From contig DBCQ01000015.1 in assembly GCA_002293155.1 (NCBI GenBank), positions 19,033 through 32,642 of the forward strand: a stretch of DNA of 13,610 nt. The letters run 5' to 3'. Below are positions 1-8,186 of the stretch, piece by piece (position 1 is the stretch's first letter; each line of letters starts with the position of its first letter). Both the position numbers and the translations under genes were made by a program. Source of the DNA: Burkholderiales bacterium UBA954 (GTDB lineage: Bacteria > Pseudomonadota > Gammaproteobacteria > Burkholderiales > Burkholderiaceae_A). The notes below the pieces were generated by a model, which saw only the letters and a list, made by a program, of their open reading frames with translations, was not told where the DNA came from and made no database searches.

Positions 1-686
1 CGCAGTCGTGACTCTTTAAAGGCCTTGGCGCCCACGATCTTAATTTCTTTAATCCGGGCATCCTCGCCTTCGTCAATCGCCAGTTGAATCGCTACGCGGT
101 TACGCTCAAGGGGTGTCACCGTTGAGACAATTTTTACGTTGTACTTGCCACGACCGAGGTACTGACGCTTGAGCTCCTGTTCTGCGCGATCCAGAAGCGC
201 CCGATCAAAGATCCGTGACTCTGCAAGCCCGGTGTCACGAAGCGCCTTTAAGAGCTGATCCTTCTCAAATTCCTTCGACCCGCTGACCTCAACAATGCCA
301 ATGGCGGGGCGCTCTTCAACGGCAATCACCAAGACCTGGCCGTCGAGCTCGATCCGAACATCCTTAAAAAACCCTGTCGCAAAGAGGACCCGAACAGCCT
401 CAGCGGTGCCCTGCTCCGTGACTCGATCACCAATCTGAATGGGGAGGTAAGAAAACACGGTACCTGGCTCGATGCGTTGCAAACCCTCAATCCGGACATC
501 GCGAACGACAACACCGAGCGCCTGTGCAGCGGGGGACTCGGCTGGCGCAGCGGTGGCAGGTGGCTGTGTCTTAAGTGGGCTTTGCCCGTAGGCAATTGCG
601 GGATTTAGAACCAGTAAGGCAACCGCAGTCAGACCCACCGTCGATAGTGCCAAGGGCGCCAGTGACGCTTTACGCGCTGAGAACAT
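1..686 (-). CDS. bamA: BamA, outer-membrane protein assembly factor (N-terminal part, truncated by window edge)
   Basis: BamA is the central outer-membrane beta-barrel subunit of the BAM complex, which folds and inserts outer-membrane proteins. Only the first 228 codons are present, because the gene runs off the left edge. Residues 1 to about 33 form a signal peptide: basic N-terminus, hydrophobic core around LTAVALLVL, and a likely cleavage near AIA or AYG. A Pro/Ala-rich linker follows (about 34-57), then POTRA 1 (about 58-125, containing the typical EGLQRIEPG and LFATGFFKDV), POTRA 2 (about 126-205, with RGKYN and TPLERNRV), and the start of POTRA 3 (IKEIKIVGAKAF). The barrel is outside the window. 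The ATG at 686 has an AGGAAG ribosome site 10 nt upstream. The gene lies 44 nt after rseP, the usual neighbour. The family call is very secure. The Ala/Pro linker looks longer than in E. coli. Confidence 0.96.
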   Translation of the reverse strand, partial: MFSARKASLAPLALSTVGLTAVALLVLNPAIAYGQSPLKTQPPATAAPAESPAAQALGVVVRDVRIEGLQRIEPGTVFSYLPIQIGDRVTEQGTAEAVRVLFATGFFKDVRIELDGQVLVIAVEERPAIGIVEVSGSKEFEKDQLLKALRDTGLAESRIFDRALLDRAEQELKRQYLGRGKYNVKIVSTVTPLERNRVAIQLAIDEGEDARIKEIKIVGAKAFKESRL

Positions 687-730
687 AAGGTTCGGACTTC
701 CTAATAAGTTGTGATTTGGCACCCAGATTC

Positions 731-2089
731 CTACCATCCCGCAAGCCGGGAAAAATCGTTAAACAAAGCGACTGTCGTCAGCAGTATTATCAGGGCAACC
801 CCCATCCGACGGCCGGCATCCTGAACCTCGGCTGATAAGGGGCTACCCCTGACAAACTCCCAGAGATAATACAAGAGGTGTCCCCCATCAAGCATGGGGA
901 TTGGCAGAAGGTTGAGCACCGCAATACTGATGCTGATCAAGGCAAGAAACCCAATAAAAGGCTGCAACCCACTGCCAGCCGACTGACCCGCCGCATCGGC
1001 AATCGTAACCGGGCCACTAATCTGGCGCCATGAAATCTCCCCGACAATCATGCGGCCCAGGGCTTGGAAGGTCAGAACGGTCATCTCCCATGTTCGGCTC
1101 ACCCCCCTCGAGACGGCAGTGACGAGGTCATCCGAGACTTCAACGGTGGCAACGTCCGCACCAACGACCGCGCCAATCCGATAGACCCCATCAGCACCGG
1201 GCTTAGGCCTAATCAAGACCCGTTCTGAACCTACCGAGGGTGTTGAGCCGATCGAATTGGTGTTGGACACGATTAGTTCGATCGGCCTGCCGCCCGATGC
1301 CTGCACCCGTGCAATCATGGTCTCCGGCTGAAATACGGGCTCACCACTCACCTGCAAGATCCGATCGCCCACTCTTAGGCCAGCATCCGCCGCTGCACTT
1401 GCCTCCTGAATGCGTAATATCTTGACTGACTGGCTTAACGGAAGAAGACCAATTGACGCAATAGCCAGGGCGGGGTCTGCGGCATAGGATGCCTTGGCAG
1501 CCCCTTCTGCCCCCGATTCGCTACGCCCGCCTGGGCGCAGATTTAGTCTGACCTCCCGCACTTGAGAAGACCGGTGCTGCAGACTTAGTTCAATCTGATC
1601 GCTACCCTCACCGACTAACGCCTGCGCCATTCGCCAGCGCAACTCAGTAAAACTACGAACCAAACGGCCATCGACTGCGACAACCTGATCGCCCGCTATG
1701 ATGCCAGCAGCTGCTGCAATGCTGCCAACGGGTGGTTGACCTAAAACCGCCTGAGGCTCCTGCCGATCGGCTGAGAACAGAAATGAATACGCAACGGCCG
1801 CAAAAATGAGATTCGCTAAAGGCCCCGCGAAGACAATCCACGAACGAGCGGCCAGCGGCTTTGAATCGAATGAGGCATCCTCCATCCGCACGTAGCCCCC
1901 CAAGGGCACAAGGGCAACAACCCATTCGGTTCCTGTTTTCGGCTGAGTCCACTTTAAAACCTCTTTTCCAAACCCAATCGAAAAACGAATGACCTGAACA
2001 CCGCAGCTACGCGCGGCAAGGAAGTGACCCATCTCGTGGACAAAGACGAGGATCGCAATCGCAAGAAGGAAATAAACGAGTGTCATCAT
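731..2089 (-). CDS. rseP: RseP, site-2 intramembrane zinc metalloprotease
   Basis: RseP is an inner-membrane S2P-family protease. In E. coli it makes the second cut in the anti-sigma factor RseA and so releases sigma-E, and it clears remnant signal peptides. The 452-residue product has the zinc motif HEMGH at residues 18-22 inside the first membrane segment. A membrane segment with FAGPLANLIFA follows at about 88-98. Tandem PDZ domains come next, at about 115-185 (core GIIAGDQVVAVDG) and 220-295 (core GLRVGDRILQVSGEP). The third metal ligand is D401 in NLLPIPMLDGG, close to E. coli D402, and a last hydrophobic helix ends the protein. Length matches the family. The first ATG overlaps the dxr stop as ATGA, suggesting translational coupling. 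A second ATG directly follows it, so the start could be one codon later. Placement before bamA fits an envelope-stress role. Confidence 0.97.
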   Translation of the reverse strand: MMTLVYFLLAIAILVFVHEMGHFLAARSCGVQVIRFSIGFGKEVLKWTQPKTGTEWVVALVPLGGYVRMEDASFDSKPLAARSWIVFAGPLANLIFAAVAYSFLFSADRQEPQAVLGQPPVGSIAAAAGIIAGDQVVAVDGRLVRSFTELRWRMAQALVGEGSDQIELSLQHRSSQVREVRLNLRPGGRSESGAEGAAKASYAADPALAIASIGLLPLSQSVKILRIQEASAAADAGLRVGDRILQVSGEPVFQPETMIARVQASGGRPIELIVSNTNSIGSTPSVGSERVLIRPKPGADGVYRIGAVVGADVATVEVSDDLVTAVSRGVSRTWEMTVLTFQALGRMIVGEISWRQISGPVTIADAAGQSAGSGLQPFIGFLALISISIAVLNLLPIPMLDGGHLLYYLWEFVRGSPLSAEVQDAGRRMGVALIILLTTVALFNDFSRLAGW

Positions 2090-3300
2090 GTGGCAAGCCC
2101 ATCGCAGATGGCCTGGGCATGACGGCGTGCCCGCTGATCAATCTCCAATAGACCCTCAAGAGATTGCGGCGCAACGCCAGTTAATTCTCCGAGCGCCTCC
2201 AGTGTCTGCGCGACGACCCTAAAAATATGCCCAAACTTTAGGCGCTCTTTTAAAAAGCAATCGACTGCAATCTCATTGGCCGCGTTGAGCACCGCAGAGG
2301 CACAGCCTCCCATACTTAGGGTCTGGCGCGCTAGACCCAAGGAGGGAAAGCGATCGTTATCGGGCGGCTCAAACTCAAGCTGCCGTGAGGAAGTCCAGTC
2401 GAGCCGCGTCACGGGAGTTGCAATGCGCGCAGGCCAGCCCATTGCGCAGGCAATCGGCGTGCGCATATCCGGAGAGCCCAGCTGCGCAAGGGTTGAGCCA
2501 TCCGAGAACTCGACCATGGAATGAACAACACTCTGGGGGTGAATCACGACCTCGATTCTTGACTCTGGTAGTGCAAATAACCAATGGGCCTCGATCAGTT
2601 CAAGACCCTTATTCATCATCGTGGCGGAATCGACGGAGATCTTGCGCCCCATTGACCAGTTGGGATGTGCAATCGCCTGCGCCACGGTCGCCTCAGACAT
2701 TACCGACTTCTCCACCTTGCGAAATGGCCCACCCGATGCAGTTAACAGAAGACGTGTCACGGCCTCGGGTGTCTGGAAGCAACGATAGTTCTCGCCAAGG
2801 CACTGGAAAATTGCATTGTGCTCGCTATCGATGGGCAGCACCGTTGCCCCGCCCTTTAGAGCCGCACCCACCATCAGGGTACCCGCCATCACCAAGGCCT
2901 CTTTGTTGGCAAGCAGAATTGTCTTTCCCGCCTGCGCAGCTGCAATCGCCGCACCCAGACCAGCCGCACCGACAATTCCCGTGATCACCATGTCAATCTC
3001 AGGATCGCTCACCACCTCAGCCAATGCTGCATGCCCATCCATGACAGTGATACTGCGACCCCACGGCGTCTGTGCCAACGCAACCCGACAGGCTTGGGCG
3101 CTCTGTGAATCGGTCATGACAATCGCTTTGGGTCTAAACCGCTCGCAAAGACCCAGCATCTTATCGACCTGCTGATGTGCCGTTAAGACGGATGCCTTAA
3201 ATTGATTGGGATGACGCGCAATCAGATCGAGTGTGCTCTCGCCAATGGATCCGGTGGCACCGAGCACGGCACAGGACCGCATAGGAACGCTATCGATCAT
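2086..3300 (-). CDS. dxr: 1-deoxy-D-xylulose 5-phosphate reductoisomerase
   Basis: DXR (IspC) converts DXP to 2-C-methyl-D-erythritol 4-phosphate with NADPH, the committed step of the MEP isoprenoid pathway. The 404-residue protein shows the NADPH-binding GATGSIGESTLD at 14-25 and LLANKEAL at 129-136. The metal site is D158 and E160 in IDSEHNAIFQ plus E234 in MMNKGLELIEAHW, and the substrate loop is NWSMGRKIS. IHPQSVVHSMVEF at 253-265 and QLGSPDMRTPIA at 273-284 are also typical. The ATG at 3300 is the first possible start, since the in-frame codon upstream is the cdsA stop. A second ATG, seven codons in, sits just before the Rossmann strand and cannot be excluded. No strong Shine-Dalgarno is seen. 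The gene lies between cdsA and rseP, the betaproteobacterial order. It supplies precursors for the undecaprenyl carrier made by the nearby UppS. Confidence 0.97.
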   Translation of the reverse strand: MIDSVPMRSCAVLGATGSIGESTLDLIARHPNQFKASVLTAHQQVDKMLGLCERFRPKAIVMTDSQSAQACRVALAQTPWGRSITVMDGHAALAEVVSDPEIDMVITGIVGAAGLGAAIAAAQAGKTILLANKEALVMAGTLMVGAALKGGATVLPIDSEHNAIFQCLGENYRCFQTPEAVTRLLLTASGGPFRKVEKSVMSEATVAQAIAHPNWSMGRKISVDSATMMNKGLELIEAHWLFALPESRIEVVIHPQSVVHSMVEFSDGSTLAQLGSPDMRTPIACAMGWPARIATPVTRLDWTSSRQLEFEPPDNDRFPSLGLARQTLSMGGCASAVLNAANEIAVDCFLKERLKFGHIFRVVAQTLEALGELTGVAPQSLEGLLEIDQRARRHAQAICDGLAT

Positions 3301-3327
3301 GTCGACGATGGGTTTTTCTAAACACGG

Positions 3328-4209
3328 TTAATGTCCAATCTGACCCGATTGCATCAGGGTGACCAGACACATTGTTACCGGAAATACCGCCATCAGGGCA
3401 TCAATTCGATCGAAAACCCCACCGTGCCCCGGAAGAATAACGCCAGAATCCTTCACACCAGCGATTCGCTTTAAAAGAGACTCATAGAGATCCCCCATCA
3501 CGCTAATCAGCGTGATCATCACAATACAAGCCAACATCAGCGCAAGGCCAAGGGAATGGTAGAGCAATGCAAACACAGAGCCCCCTGGGTTGTCGGCCAA
3601 TGCCGCCTGCCAAGATATCAGTCCCAACGCGAGCACAACGTTTCCCAATAAAGCGCCGATCACGCCCTCCCATGTCTTGCCAGGGCTCACCGCTGGCGCA
3701 AGCTTGTGCCGCCCGAATGCGCGGCCAGCGAAATAGGCAGCAGTATCGGCTACCCAGACGATTAGCAAAACGGAGAGTAAAAAACCCTTACCCATTCCAT
3801 CGGCCTGTAACAAGGCTAGCCAGGTGGCAACGCAGAGCGCGATGGCCATGCACTGGCCAGCAAGTCGCTGTCCGCCAATGCCTGTGCGTCGTGCAATTGC
3901 AAATGGAACAAGAAGAATCCAAACAAGAGTCGCAAGAACGTAGAGCGGCATCACCGCTATTCCAGACCCCGAGGCGGACAGAATAATGGCGGGATTCGTG
4001 AGCAGCCCCAGCACGCCCAGCACTACGAATAAGCCGGCAATAACGACGCAGGTCCATCGAGGGCTATTCAAAAGCCTTAGCCACTCGTAACAGGCGACTG
4101 ACAAAATAACGAGCAACAGGACATCGAAGCCCAAGGGTGGCGCTAGCCACGCAAACCCAAACAGCAGAAAGAGAACAACAGCAGCGGTTAGGATGCGGGT
4201 GAGGAGCAT
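3328..4209 (-). CDS. cdsA: phosphatidate cytidylyltransferase (CDP-diglyceride synthase)
   Basis: CdsA makes CDP-diacylglycerol from phosphatidic acid and CTP in the inner membrane, the branch point for all bacterial phospholipids. The 293-residue protein is strongly hydrophobic with about eight membrane segments. It carries [16 protein letters not shown] (175-190) and the full family signature at 244-270 (SLLKR, then VKDSG, then [11 protein letters not shown]), which holds the catalytic Asp residues. [15 protein letters not shown] (155-169) is also typical. The gene starts inside uppS with a 22-nt overlap and has no obvious ribosome site of its own, so it may be translated by coupling to uppS. 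It is followed 27 nt later by dxr. Length and motifs leave little doubt. Confidence 0.96.
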   Translation of the reverse strand: MLLTRILTAAVVLFLLFGFAWLAPPLGFDVLLLVILSVACYEWLRLLNSPRWTCVVIAGLFVVLGVLGLLTNPAIILSASGSGIAVMPLYVLATLVWILLVPFAIARRTGIGGQRLAGQCMAIALCVATWLALLQADGMGKGFLLSVLLIVWVADTAAYFAGRAFGRHKLAPAVSPGKTWEGVIGALLGNVVLALGLISWQAALADNPGGSVFALLYHSLGLALMLACIVMITLISVMGDLYESLLKRIAGVKDSGVILPGHGGVFDRIDALMAVFPVTMCLVTLMQSGQIGH

Positions 4210-4973
4210 TGAGTGACTTGGGCCGAGGTTCGGCCAAAACGCCGCTCGCGGCTACGGTAAGACTGGATCGCCTGATCGAGCTGGGTGTCGTCGAAGTCTG
4301 GCCAGAAACAGTCGGTGAAATAAAACTCTGCGTAGGCGAGTTGCCACAACAAAAAGTTACTGACACGCTCCTCCCCGCCCGTTCGAATAAACAAATCGGG
4401 CTCCGGCGCGTAATGCATTACCAGGTAGGGCGAGAGCATTTCCTCTGTGATTGGCGTCTTTAAAGAGACGATCTCAGGATGCTCGCGCAGCATCTTGTGA
4501 GTCGCCTGCAGAATATCCCAACGCCCACCGTAATTTGCGGCGACCGTAAGATGGAATTTGTCGTTGGCAGCTGTTTCCTCCTCGGCACGCGAAATCATGT
4601 CACGGAGTTTTGTATTAAAGGCCGATCGATCACCAACGATATGCAGTCGCACACCATTGGTTTTTAGGTCTCTTACTTCCCGCTCGAGTGCCTTCAGAAA
4701 CAAGGACATCAGAAACGAGACTTCAGCCTCTGGACGACGCCAATTCTCGGAACTAAAGGCAAATACCGTTAGGTACTGAACACCGCGCCGCATGCAGGAT
4801 TCCACCACCTGGCGCAGTGCAGCCACGCCTCGCTCGTGACCCACCATGCGCGGGAGGTGGCGCTTTGCTGCCCAACGTCCATTGCCATCCATGATCATTG
4901 CGATGTGCCTGGGCACCTCGTGGACCTGAGGCACGATGAGGGTTGAGCTCTGGTGGTCGGCTGGGCTTGTCAT
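4188..4973 (-). CDS. uppS: undecaprenyl diphosphate synthase (cis-prenyltransferase)
   Basis: UppS adds eight isopentenyl units in cis to farnesyl-PP, giving the C55 carrier used for peptidoglycan and O-antigen synthesis. The 261-residue product shows [12 protein letters not shown] at 24-35, with D29 equivalent to the catalytic Asp. [11 protein letters not shown] at 71-81 and the C-terminal block [18 protein letters not shown] at 194-211 are also present; R197 and R203 bind the pyrophosphate and E216 (AYAEFYF) the metal or substrate. RTGGE replaces the RTSGE found in E. coli, a common variant. A short N-terminal extension of about 20 residues precedes the core. The start lies 12 nt after the frr stop, and the C-terminus overlaps cdsA by 22 nt. 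Dxr, two genes downstream, feeds the same pathway. Confidence 0.97.
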   Translation of the reverse strand: MTSPADHQSSTLIVPQVHEVPRHIAMIMDGNGRWAAKRHLPRMVGHERGVAALRQVVESCMRRGVQYLTVFAFSSENWRRPEAEVSFLMSLFLKALEREVRDLKTNGVRLHIVGDRSAFNTKLRDMISRAEEETAANDKFHLTVAANYGGRWDILQATHKMLREHPEIVSLKTPITEEMLSPYLVMHYAPEPDLFIRTGGEERVSNFLLWQLAYAEFYFTDCFWPDFDDTQLDQAIQSYRSRERRFGRTSAQVTQCSSPAS

Positions 4974-4985
4974 TCGTAATCCGAT

Positions 4986-5549
4986 TTAGACCGTCATGAT
5001 TTCAGCTTCCTTGGTCGCAAGGAGCTTGTCGATCTCAGCGATAAACTTGTCGGTGAGTTTCTGAGCATCCTCTTGTCCGCGGCGCTCGTCATCTTCGGAG
5101 ATGGCCTTCTCTTTAACGAGCTTCTTGAATCCCTCGTTGGCATCCCGGCGGATATTGCGAATGGCGATTTTTGTCTCCTCGCCCTCGTGTTTAACGACCT
5201 TTGTTAACTCTCGGCGGCGCTCCTCGGTAAGAGCAGGCATCGGAACTCGAATGAGATCGCCCGAAGCCGCAGGATTAAGCCCAAGATCTGAATCGCGAAT
5301 GGCTTTCTCAATTACGGCAACCATCTTCTTCTCGTACGGCTGCACCCCGATCGTACGGCTATCCACCAGATTGACATTGGCGACCTGGGACAGTGCTGTT
5401 GGGCTTCCGTAGTAGTCGACATGGATATGATCGAGCAGTCCCGTGTGGGCCCGGCCGGTCCGGATTTTGGCCAGGTTAGCCTTCAAATTTTCAATCGAGC
5501 GCAACATCTTTTGCTCGGCATTGGTTTTGACTTCTTGTAGGGTTGCCAT
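4986..5549 (-). CDS. frr: ribosome recycling factor
   Basis: RRF works with EF-G to split post-termination ribosomes. The 187-residue protein is the normal length (about 185). It has the long charged helices of domain I, including [18 protein letters not shown] at 23-40 and the C-terminal [20 protein letters not shown] at 150-169. The beta-rich domain II spans about 31-105 ([17 protein letters not shown], then [11 protein letters not shown]). [15 protein letters not shown] at 104-118 is a signature stretch. It lies 39 nt after pyrH, the conserved arrangement. The ATG has only a weak GAG-type ribosome site (TGAGACTCTGAT before the ATG). Confidence 0.98.
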   Translation of the reverse strand: MATLQEVKTNAEQKMLRSIENLKANLAKIRTGRAHTGLLDHIHVDYYGSPTALSQVANVNLVDSRTIGVQPYEKKMVAVIEKAIRDSDLGLNPAASGDLIRVPMPALTEERRRELTKVVKHEGEETKIAIRNIRRDANEGFKKLVKEKAISEDDERRGQEDAQKLTDKFIAEIDKLLATKEAEIMTV

Positions 5550-5578
5550 ATCAGAGTCTCACTGAGAATTCAAAAAAC

Positions 5579-5600
5579 TAGGCATGCACTAGACATGCAC
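5579..5600. repeat. 11-bp tandem repeat across the pyrH stop codon
   Basis: Two adjacent 11-bp units, TAGGCATGCAC (5579-5589) and TAGACATGCAC (5590-5600) on the plus strand, differ at one base. The second unit covers the last codons of pyrH and part of its stop; the first lies in the pyrH-frr gap and is followed, on the coding strand, by six T. The layout suggests a small slippage duplication. Confidence 0.7.
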
Positions 5601-6302
5601 AAGGGTACCTTCGGCCTCCCCTTGAACGATTCGGGATAAGGCGCCCTGCTTAAAAATACTAAATACACGAATGGGTAGCTTCTGATCTCTGCACAGGGCG
5701 AAGGCTGTTGCATCCATTACCTTGAGGTTCTGAGAAATTGCTTCATCAAAGCTTACCGTGGTGTAACGTTGGGCATTGGGATCTTTTGCGGGGTCAGTGT
5801 TATACACACCGTCGACCTTGGTGGCCTTTAAGACAATCTGCGCACCAATCTCAGCACCACGCAGGGCGGCCGCGGTATCCGTTGTGAAGAAAGGATTGCC
5901 GGTACCGGCTGCGAAGATCAGCACCTTGCCCTCTTCAAGATAACGGATCGCTTTGGGGCGAATGTAGGGCTCCACCACCTGATCAATCCGCAACGCGGAC
6001 TGAACCCGGGCCGTCAGGCCGCAGCGCCGCATGGCATCTTGAAGCGCTAAGGCATTCATTACAGTCGCAATCATTCCCATGTAGTCCGCGGTCGCGCGGT
6101 CCATCCCCGATGCGCCGGGCGCGACACCACGAAAAATATTTCCACCACCAATCACGACCGCGACCTCAACCCCCAACTCAGTAACCTGTGCAATCTCTTT
6201 CACAATGCCGTCGATGGTCTCGCGGTTGATGCCGTAAGGATCTTTCCCCATCAGCGCCTCACCAGAGAGTTTCAACAGAATGCGTTTGATTGTGGTGGCC
6301 AT
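5589..6302 (-). CDS. pyrH: UMP kinase
   Basis: PyrH phosphorylates UMP to UDP with ATP. It belongs to the amino-acid-kinase fold, unlike eukaryotic UMP kinases, and in E. coli it is GTP-activated and UTP-inhibited. The 237-residue protein has [14 protein letters not shown] at 6-19 and [11 protein letters not shown] at 49-59. The UMP-binding stretch [20 protein letters not shown] covers 67-86. [19 protein letters not shown] is at 131-149 and the ATP-site [14 protein letters not shown] is at 158-171. Length and motifs are typical. It lies between tsf and frr. The ribosome site is weak. The last 11 bases before and including part of the stop are tandemly repeated immediately downstream (see repeat). 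Confidence 0.98.
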   Translation of the reverse strand: MATTIKRILLKLSGEALMGKDPYGINRETIDGIVKEIAQVTELGVEVAVVIGGGNIFRGVAPGASGMDRATADYMGMIATVMNALALQDAMRRCGLTARVQSALRIDQVVEPYIRPKAIRYLEEGKVLIFAAGTGNPFFTTDTAAALRGAEIGAQIVLKATKVDGVYNTDPAKDPNAQRYTTVSFDEAISQNLKVMDATAFALCRDQKLPIRVFSIFKQGALSRIVQGEAEGTLVHV

Positions 6303-6345
6303 AGTCTTGAGTTCTAAGCAGAGAAACTAAAACGTCTCGGCAGCC

Positions 6346-7236
6346 TTAGGCCGCTCTTGCGGCAGCGGCTTGTGCGGCAACTTCAGCAGCAAAGTCGTTT
6401 GCCTTCTTCTCGATTCCTTCCCCAACAATATAAAGGGTAAAGGATGCAATCGATGCCCCGCGGGCCTTTAGAAGCTGCTCAATGGTTTGTTTACCGTCTT
6501 CGGCCTTAACAAAGACCTGACCCAAGAGCGTCACTTCTTTGAGGAACTTCTGTACTGAGCCCTCGACCATCTTGGCGATAATCTCCGCAGGCTTGCCCGA
6601 TTCGGCAGCCTTTTCTGTGGCGATCCTGCGCTCCGTTTCAATAATAGAGGGATCAACGCCCGAGCTATCGAGGGACTTGGGTTTTGATGCTGCAATGTGC
6701 ATGGCCAAATCCCGACCAAGATTGTCATCACCGCCGACTAGGTCAATGAGAACCCCAATCTTGGCTCCGCCATGAATGTAGGAATAAAGCTTACCTTTCG
6801 CCTCAGTCACCGTGAAGCGGCGAACTGAAATGTTCTCGCCAATCTTCCCAATGAGCGCCGTGCGCTGCGACTCGACTGTACCGCCAGCAATTGCGTGACC
6901 CCCCAGGGCCTCGACCGACGCAACGGTGCCGCCGCAGACGAGCTTTGCAACGGAGTCCGAGAACCCGAGGAAATCTTCATTCTTGGCAACAAAATCTGTC
7001 TCGCAATTAACCTCCACCATCGAGGCCCGATTACCTGCGATATGCAGGGCAACGATGCCCTCGGCAGTGACCCGTGCTGCGGCCTTGCTGGCTTTGCTGC
7101 CGAGTTTTACGCGCAGAATCTCTTCCGCTTTAGCCAAATCACCATCGGCCTCGGTTAATGCTTTTTTGCATTCCATCATCGGCGCATCGGTTTTCTCACG
7201 AAGCTCTTTGACCATTGCTGCGGTAATTTCCGCCAT
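6346..7236 (-). CDS. tsf: elongation factor Ts
   Basis: EF-Ts is the guanine-nucleotide exchange factor for EF-Tu. The 296-residue protein begins with a UBA-like domain (about 1-45) containing the signature [16 protein letters not shown] (12-27). [13 protein letters not shown] at 77-89 is the second signature, with D81-F82 as the residues that enter the EF-Tu nucleotide pocket. [11 protein letters not shown] marks the core subdomain. An Ala-rich tail ends the protein. Length is close to the family norm (280-295). AGGAG lies 7 nt before the ATG, a strong ribosome site. An intrinsic terminator and a possible promoter separate it from rpsB, so its transcript level may be set partly on its own. 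Confidence 0.98.
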   Translation of the reverse strand: MAEITAAMVKELREKTDAPMMECKKALTEADGDLAKAEEILRVKLGSKASKAAARVTAEGIVALHIAGNRASMVEVNCETDFVAKNEDFLGFSDSVAKLVCGGTVASVEALGGHAIAGGTVESQRTALIGKIGENISVRRFTVTEAKGKLYSYIHGGAKIGVLIDLVGGDDNLGRDLAMHIAASKPKSLDSSGVDPSIIETERRIATEKAAESGKPAEIIAKMVEGSVQKFLKEVTLLGQVFVKAEDGKQTIEQLLKARGASIASFTLYIVGEGIEKKANDFAAEVAAQAAAARAA

Positions 7237-7254
7237 GTTTGTTCTCCTGTAACA

Positions 7255-7282
7255 GTTCTATCTGAAGTCTATGGATTGTCTA
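7255..7282 (-). promoter_or_regulatory. possible sigma-70 promoter for tsf, just after the rpsB terminator
   Basis: Immediately downstream of the terminator T-run the minus strand has TAGACA (7282-7277, 5 of 6 to TTGACA). A 16-nt spacer and TAGAAC (7260-7255, 4 of 6 to TATAAT) follow. A start about 7 nt on would give a leader of under 20 nt carrying the AGGAG site of tsf. The position is sensible, but the match is modest and could be chance. Confidence 0.3.
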
Positions 7283-7285
7283 GAT

Positions 7286-7323
7286 AAAAAACGAGGGGCC
7301 GACTCTAAAGACTCTGGCCCCTC
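7286..7323 (-). terminator. intrinsic terminator/attenuator between rpsB and tsf
   Basis: On the minus strand a perfect 8-bp GC-rich stem (GAGGGGCC pairing with GGCCCCTC, 7293-7300 with 7316-7323) encloses a 15-nt loop. It is followed after one G by six T (7291-7286). It lies about 20 nt past the rpsB stop. The opposite strand has no T-run, so it acts in one direction. Because tsf and the rest of the train lie downstream, partial read-through, or a new promoter, is needed for their expression. Confidence 0.88.
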
Positions 7324-7344
7324 TTGCGATTGTGTTAACCGAAC

Positions 7345-8094
7345 TTAAGCGGCATTCTCAACTTCAACAAATTCATCACCCTCGCCACGGATCGCGGCAA
7401 CAACATCAGCCACCGCATTGGCGCGACCATCGAGGATTGAATCCGCAACCGCACGGGCGTAGAGCTTCACGGCACGACTTGCATCGTCGTTACCGGGGAT
7501 GACATAGTCCACGCCCTCTGGGCTGTGATTGGTATCGACAATGGCCACGACCGGAATACCCAGCTTGTTGGCCTCTTGAATCGCGATCTTGTGGTACCCC
7601 ACATCCACTACGAAGAGCGCGTCGGGCAAGCCCGCCATGTCTTTGATACCGCCGAGTGTCTTATTCAGTTTATCGAGCTCGCGGCCAAAGGAGAGCGCCT
7701 CTTTTTTGCTCATCCGCTCAAGTCCGCCCTCAGCGGAGGTGGTCTCCATATCTTTCAACCGCTTAATCGAGGTCTTGACCGTTTTAAAGTTGGTCAGCAT
7801 TCCCCCAAGCCAGCGCTGATCAACGAAGGGCATACCAGCGCGGCCAGCCTCCTCAGCGATGATCTCTCTAGACTGACGCTTGGTGCCCACGAACATCACG
7901 GTGCCGCGACGCTGTGACAACTGCTTAATGTACTTGAGCGCCTCGTCGAGGTTGCTCACCGTCTGCTCAAGGTTGATGATGTGAATCTTATTGCGGTGGC
8001 CAAAGATATAGGGGGCCATCTTCGGGTTCCAAAAGCGGGTCTGATGCCCGAAATGGACGCCGGCTTCCAGCATTTCACGCATTGATACTGACAT
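7345..8094 (-). CDS. rpsB: 30S ribosomal protein S2
   Basis: S2 is a 30S subunit protein needed for S1 docking. The start chosen is the ATG at 8094, giving 249 residues that begin [20 protein letters not shown], the usual S2 N-terminus. AAGGAG lies 8 nt upstream. A TTG six codons further up would place this ribosome site inside the gene and is rejected. Typical stretches include [55 protein letters not shown], and [25 protein letters not shown]. It is the first gene of the minus-strand train, is divergent from map, and is preceded by a structured leader likely to mediate feedback by S2. Confidence 0.98.
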   Translation of the reverse strand: MSVSMREMLEAGVHFGHQTRFWNPKMAPYIFGHRNKIHIINLEQTVSNLDEALKYIKQLSQRRGTVMFVGTKRQSREIIAEEAGRAGMPFVDQRWLGGMLTNFKTVKTSIKRLKDMETTSAEGGLERMSKKEALSFGRELDKLNKTLGGIKDMAGLPDALFVVDVGYHKIAIQEANKLGIPVVAIVDTNHSPEGVDYVIPGNDDASRAVKLYARAVADSILDGRANAVADVVAAIRGEGDEFVEVENAA

Positions 8095-8102
8095 GTTCCG
8101 TT

Positions 8103-8171
8103 CTCCTTGCAAGGGTTTGTCTCGGCACCCGAAAGAGTCTGGGCGCTAAAATGAACGCCAGACACCCTTGC
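8103..8171 (-). promoter_or_regulatory. structured rpsB mRNA leader, probable S2 autoregulation element
   Basis: The minus-strand RNA folds by eye into a closed three-helix element. P1 is GCAAGGGT (8171-8164) pairing perfectly with ACCCTTGC (8116-8109). P2 starts directly next to it: GTCTGGCG (8163-8156) pairs with CGCCCAGAC (8145-8137) with one bulged C and a 10-nt loop. P3 is TCGG/CCGA (8132-8129 with 8125-8122) with a 3-nt loop. The 3' strand of P1 abuts the Shine-Dalgarno AAGGAG (8108-8103) with no spacer, so stability of P1 could gate ribosome access. In E. coli the map-rpsB gap likewise encodes an rpsB leader (also annotated as T44/tff RNA) through which S2 represses rpsB-tsf. Equivalence here is inferred from position and shape, not sequence search. 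Confidence 0.6.
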
Positions 8172-8186
8172 TTCGAGTGCTTTGGG

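Noticed and set aside
2385..2984. 199-codon plus-strand open frame within dxr
   Set aside because: A shadow of dxr with a low-complexity Pro/Ser/Arg-rich translation; the dxr frame carries all enzyme motifs.
6303..6345. Possible terminator between tsf and pyrH
   Set aside because: Only a 4-bp GAGA/TCTC pairing with no following T-run on the coding strand; too weak to call.
8095..8112. Longer rpsB reading frame starting at a TTG (18 nt upstream of the ATG)
   Set aside because: It would place the strong AAGGAG ribosome site inside the gene; the ATG at 8094 gives the standard S2 N-terminus.
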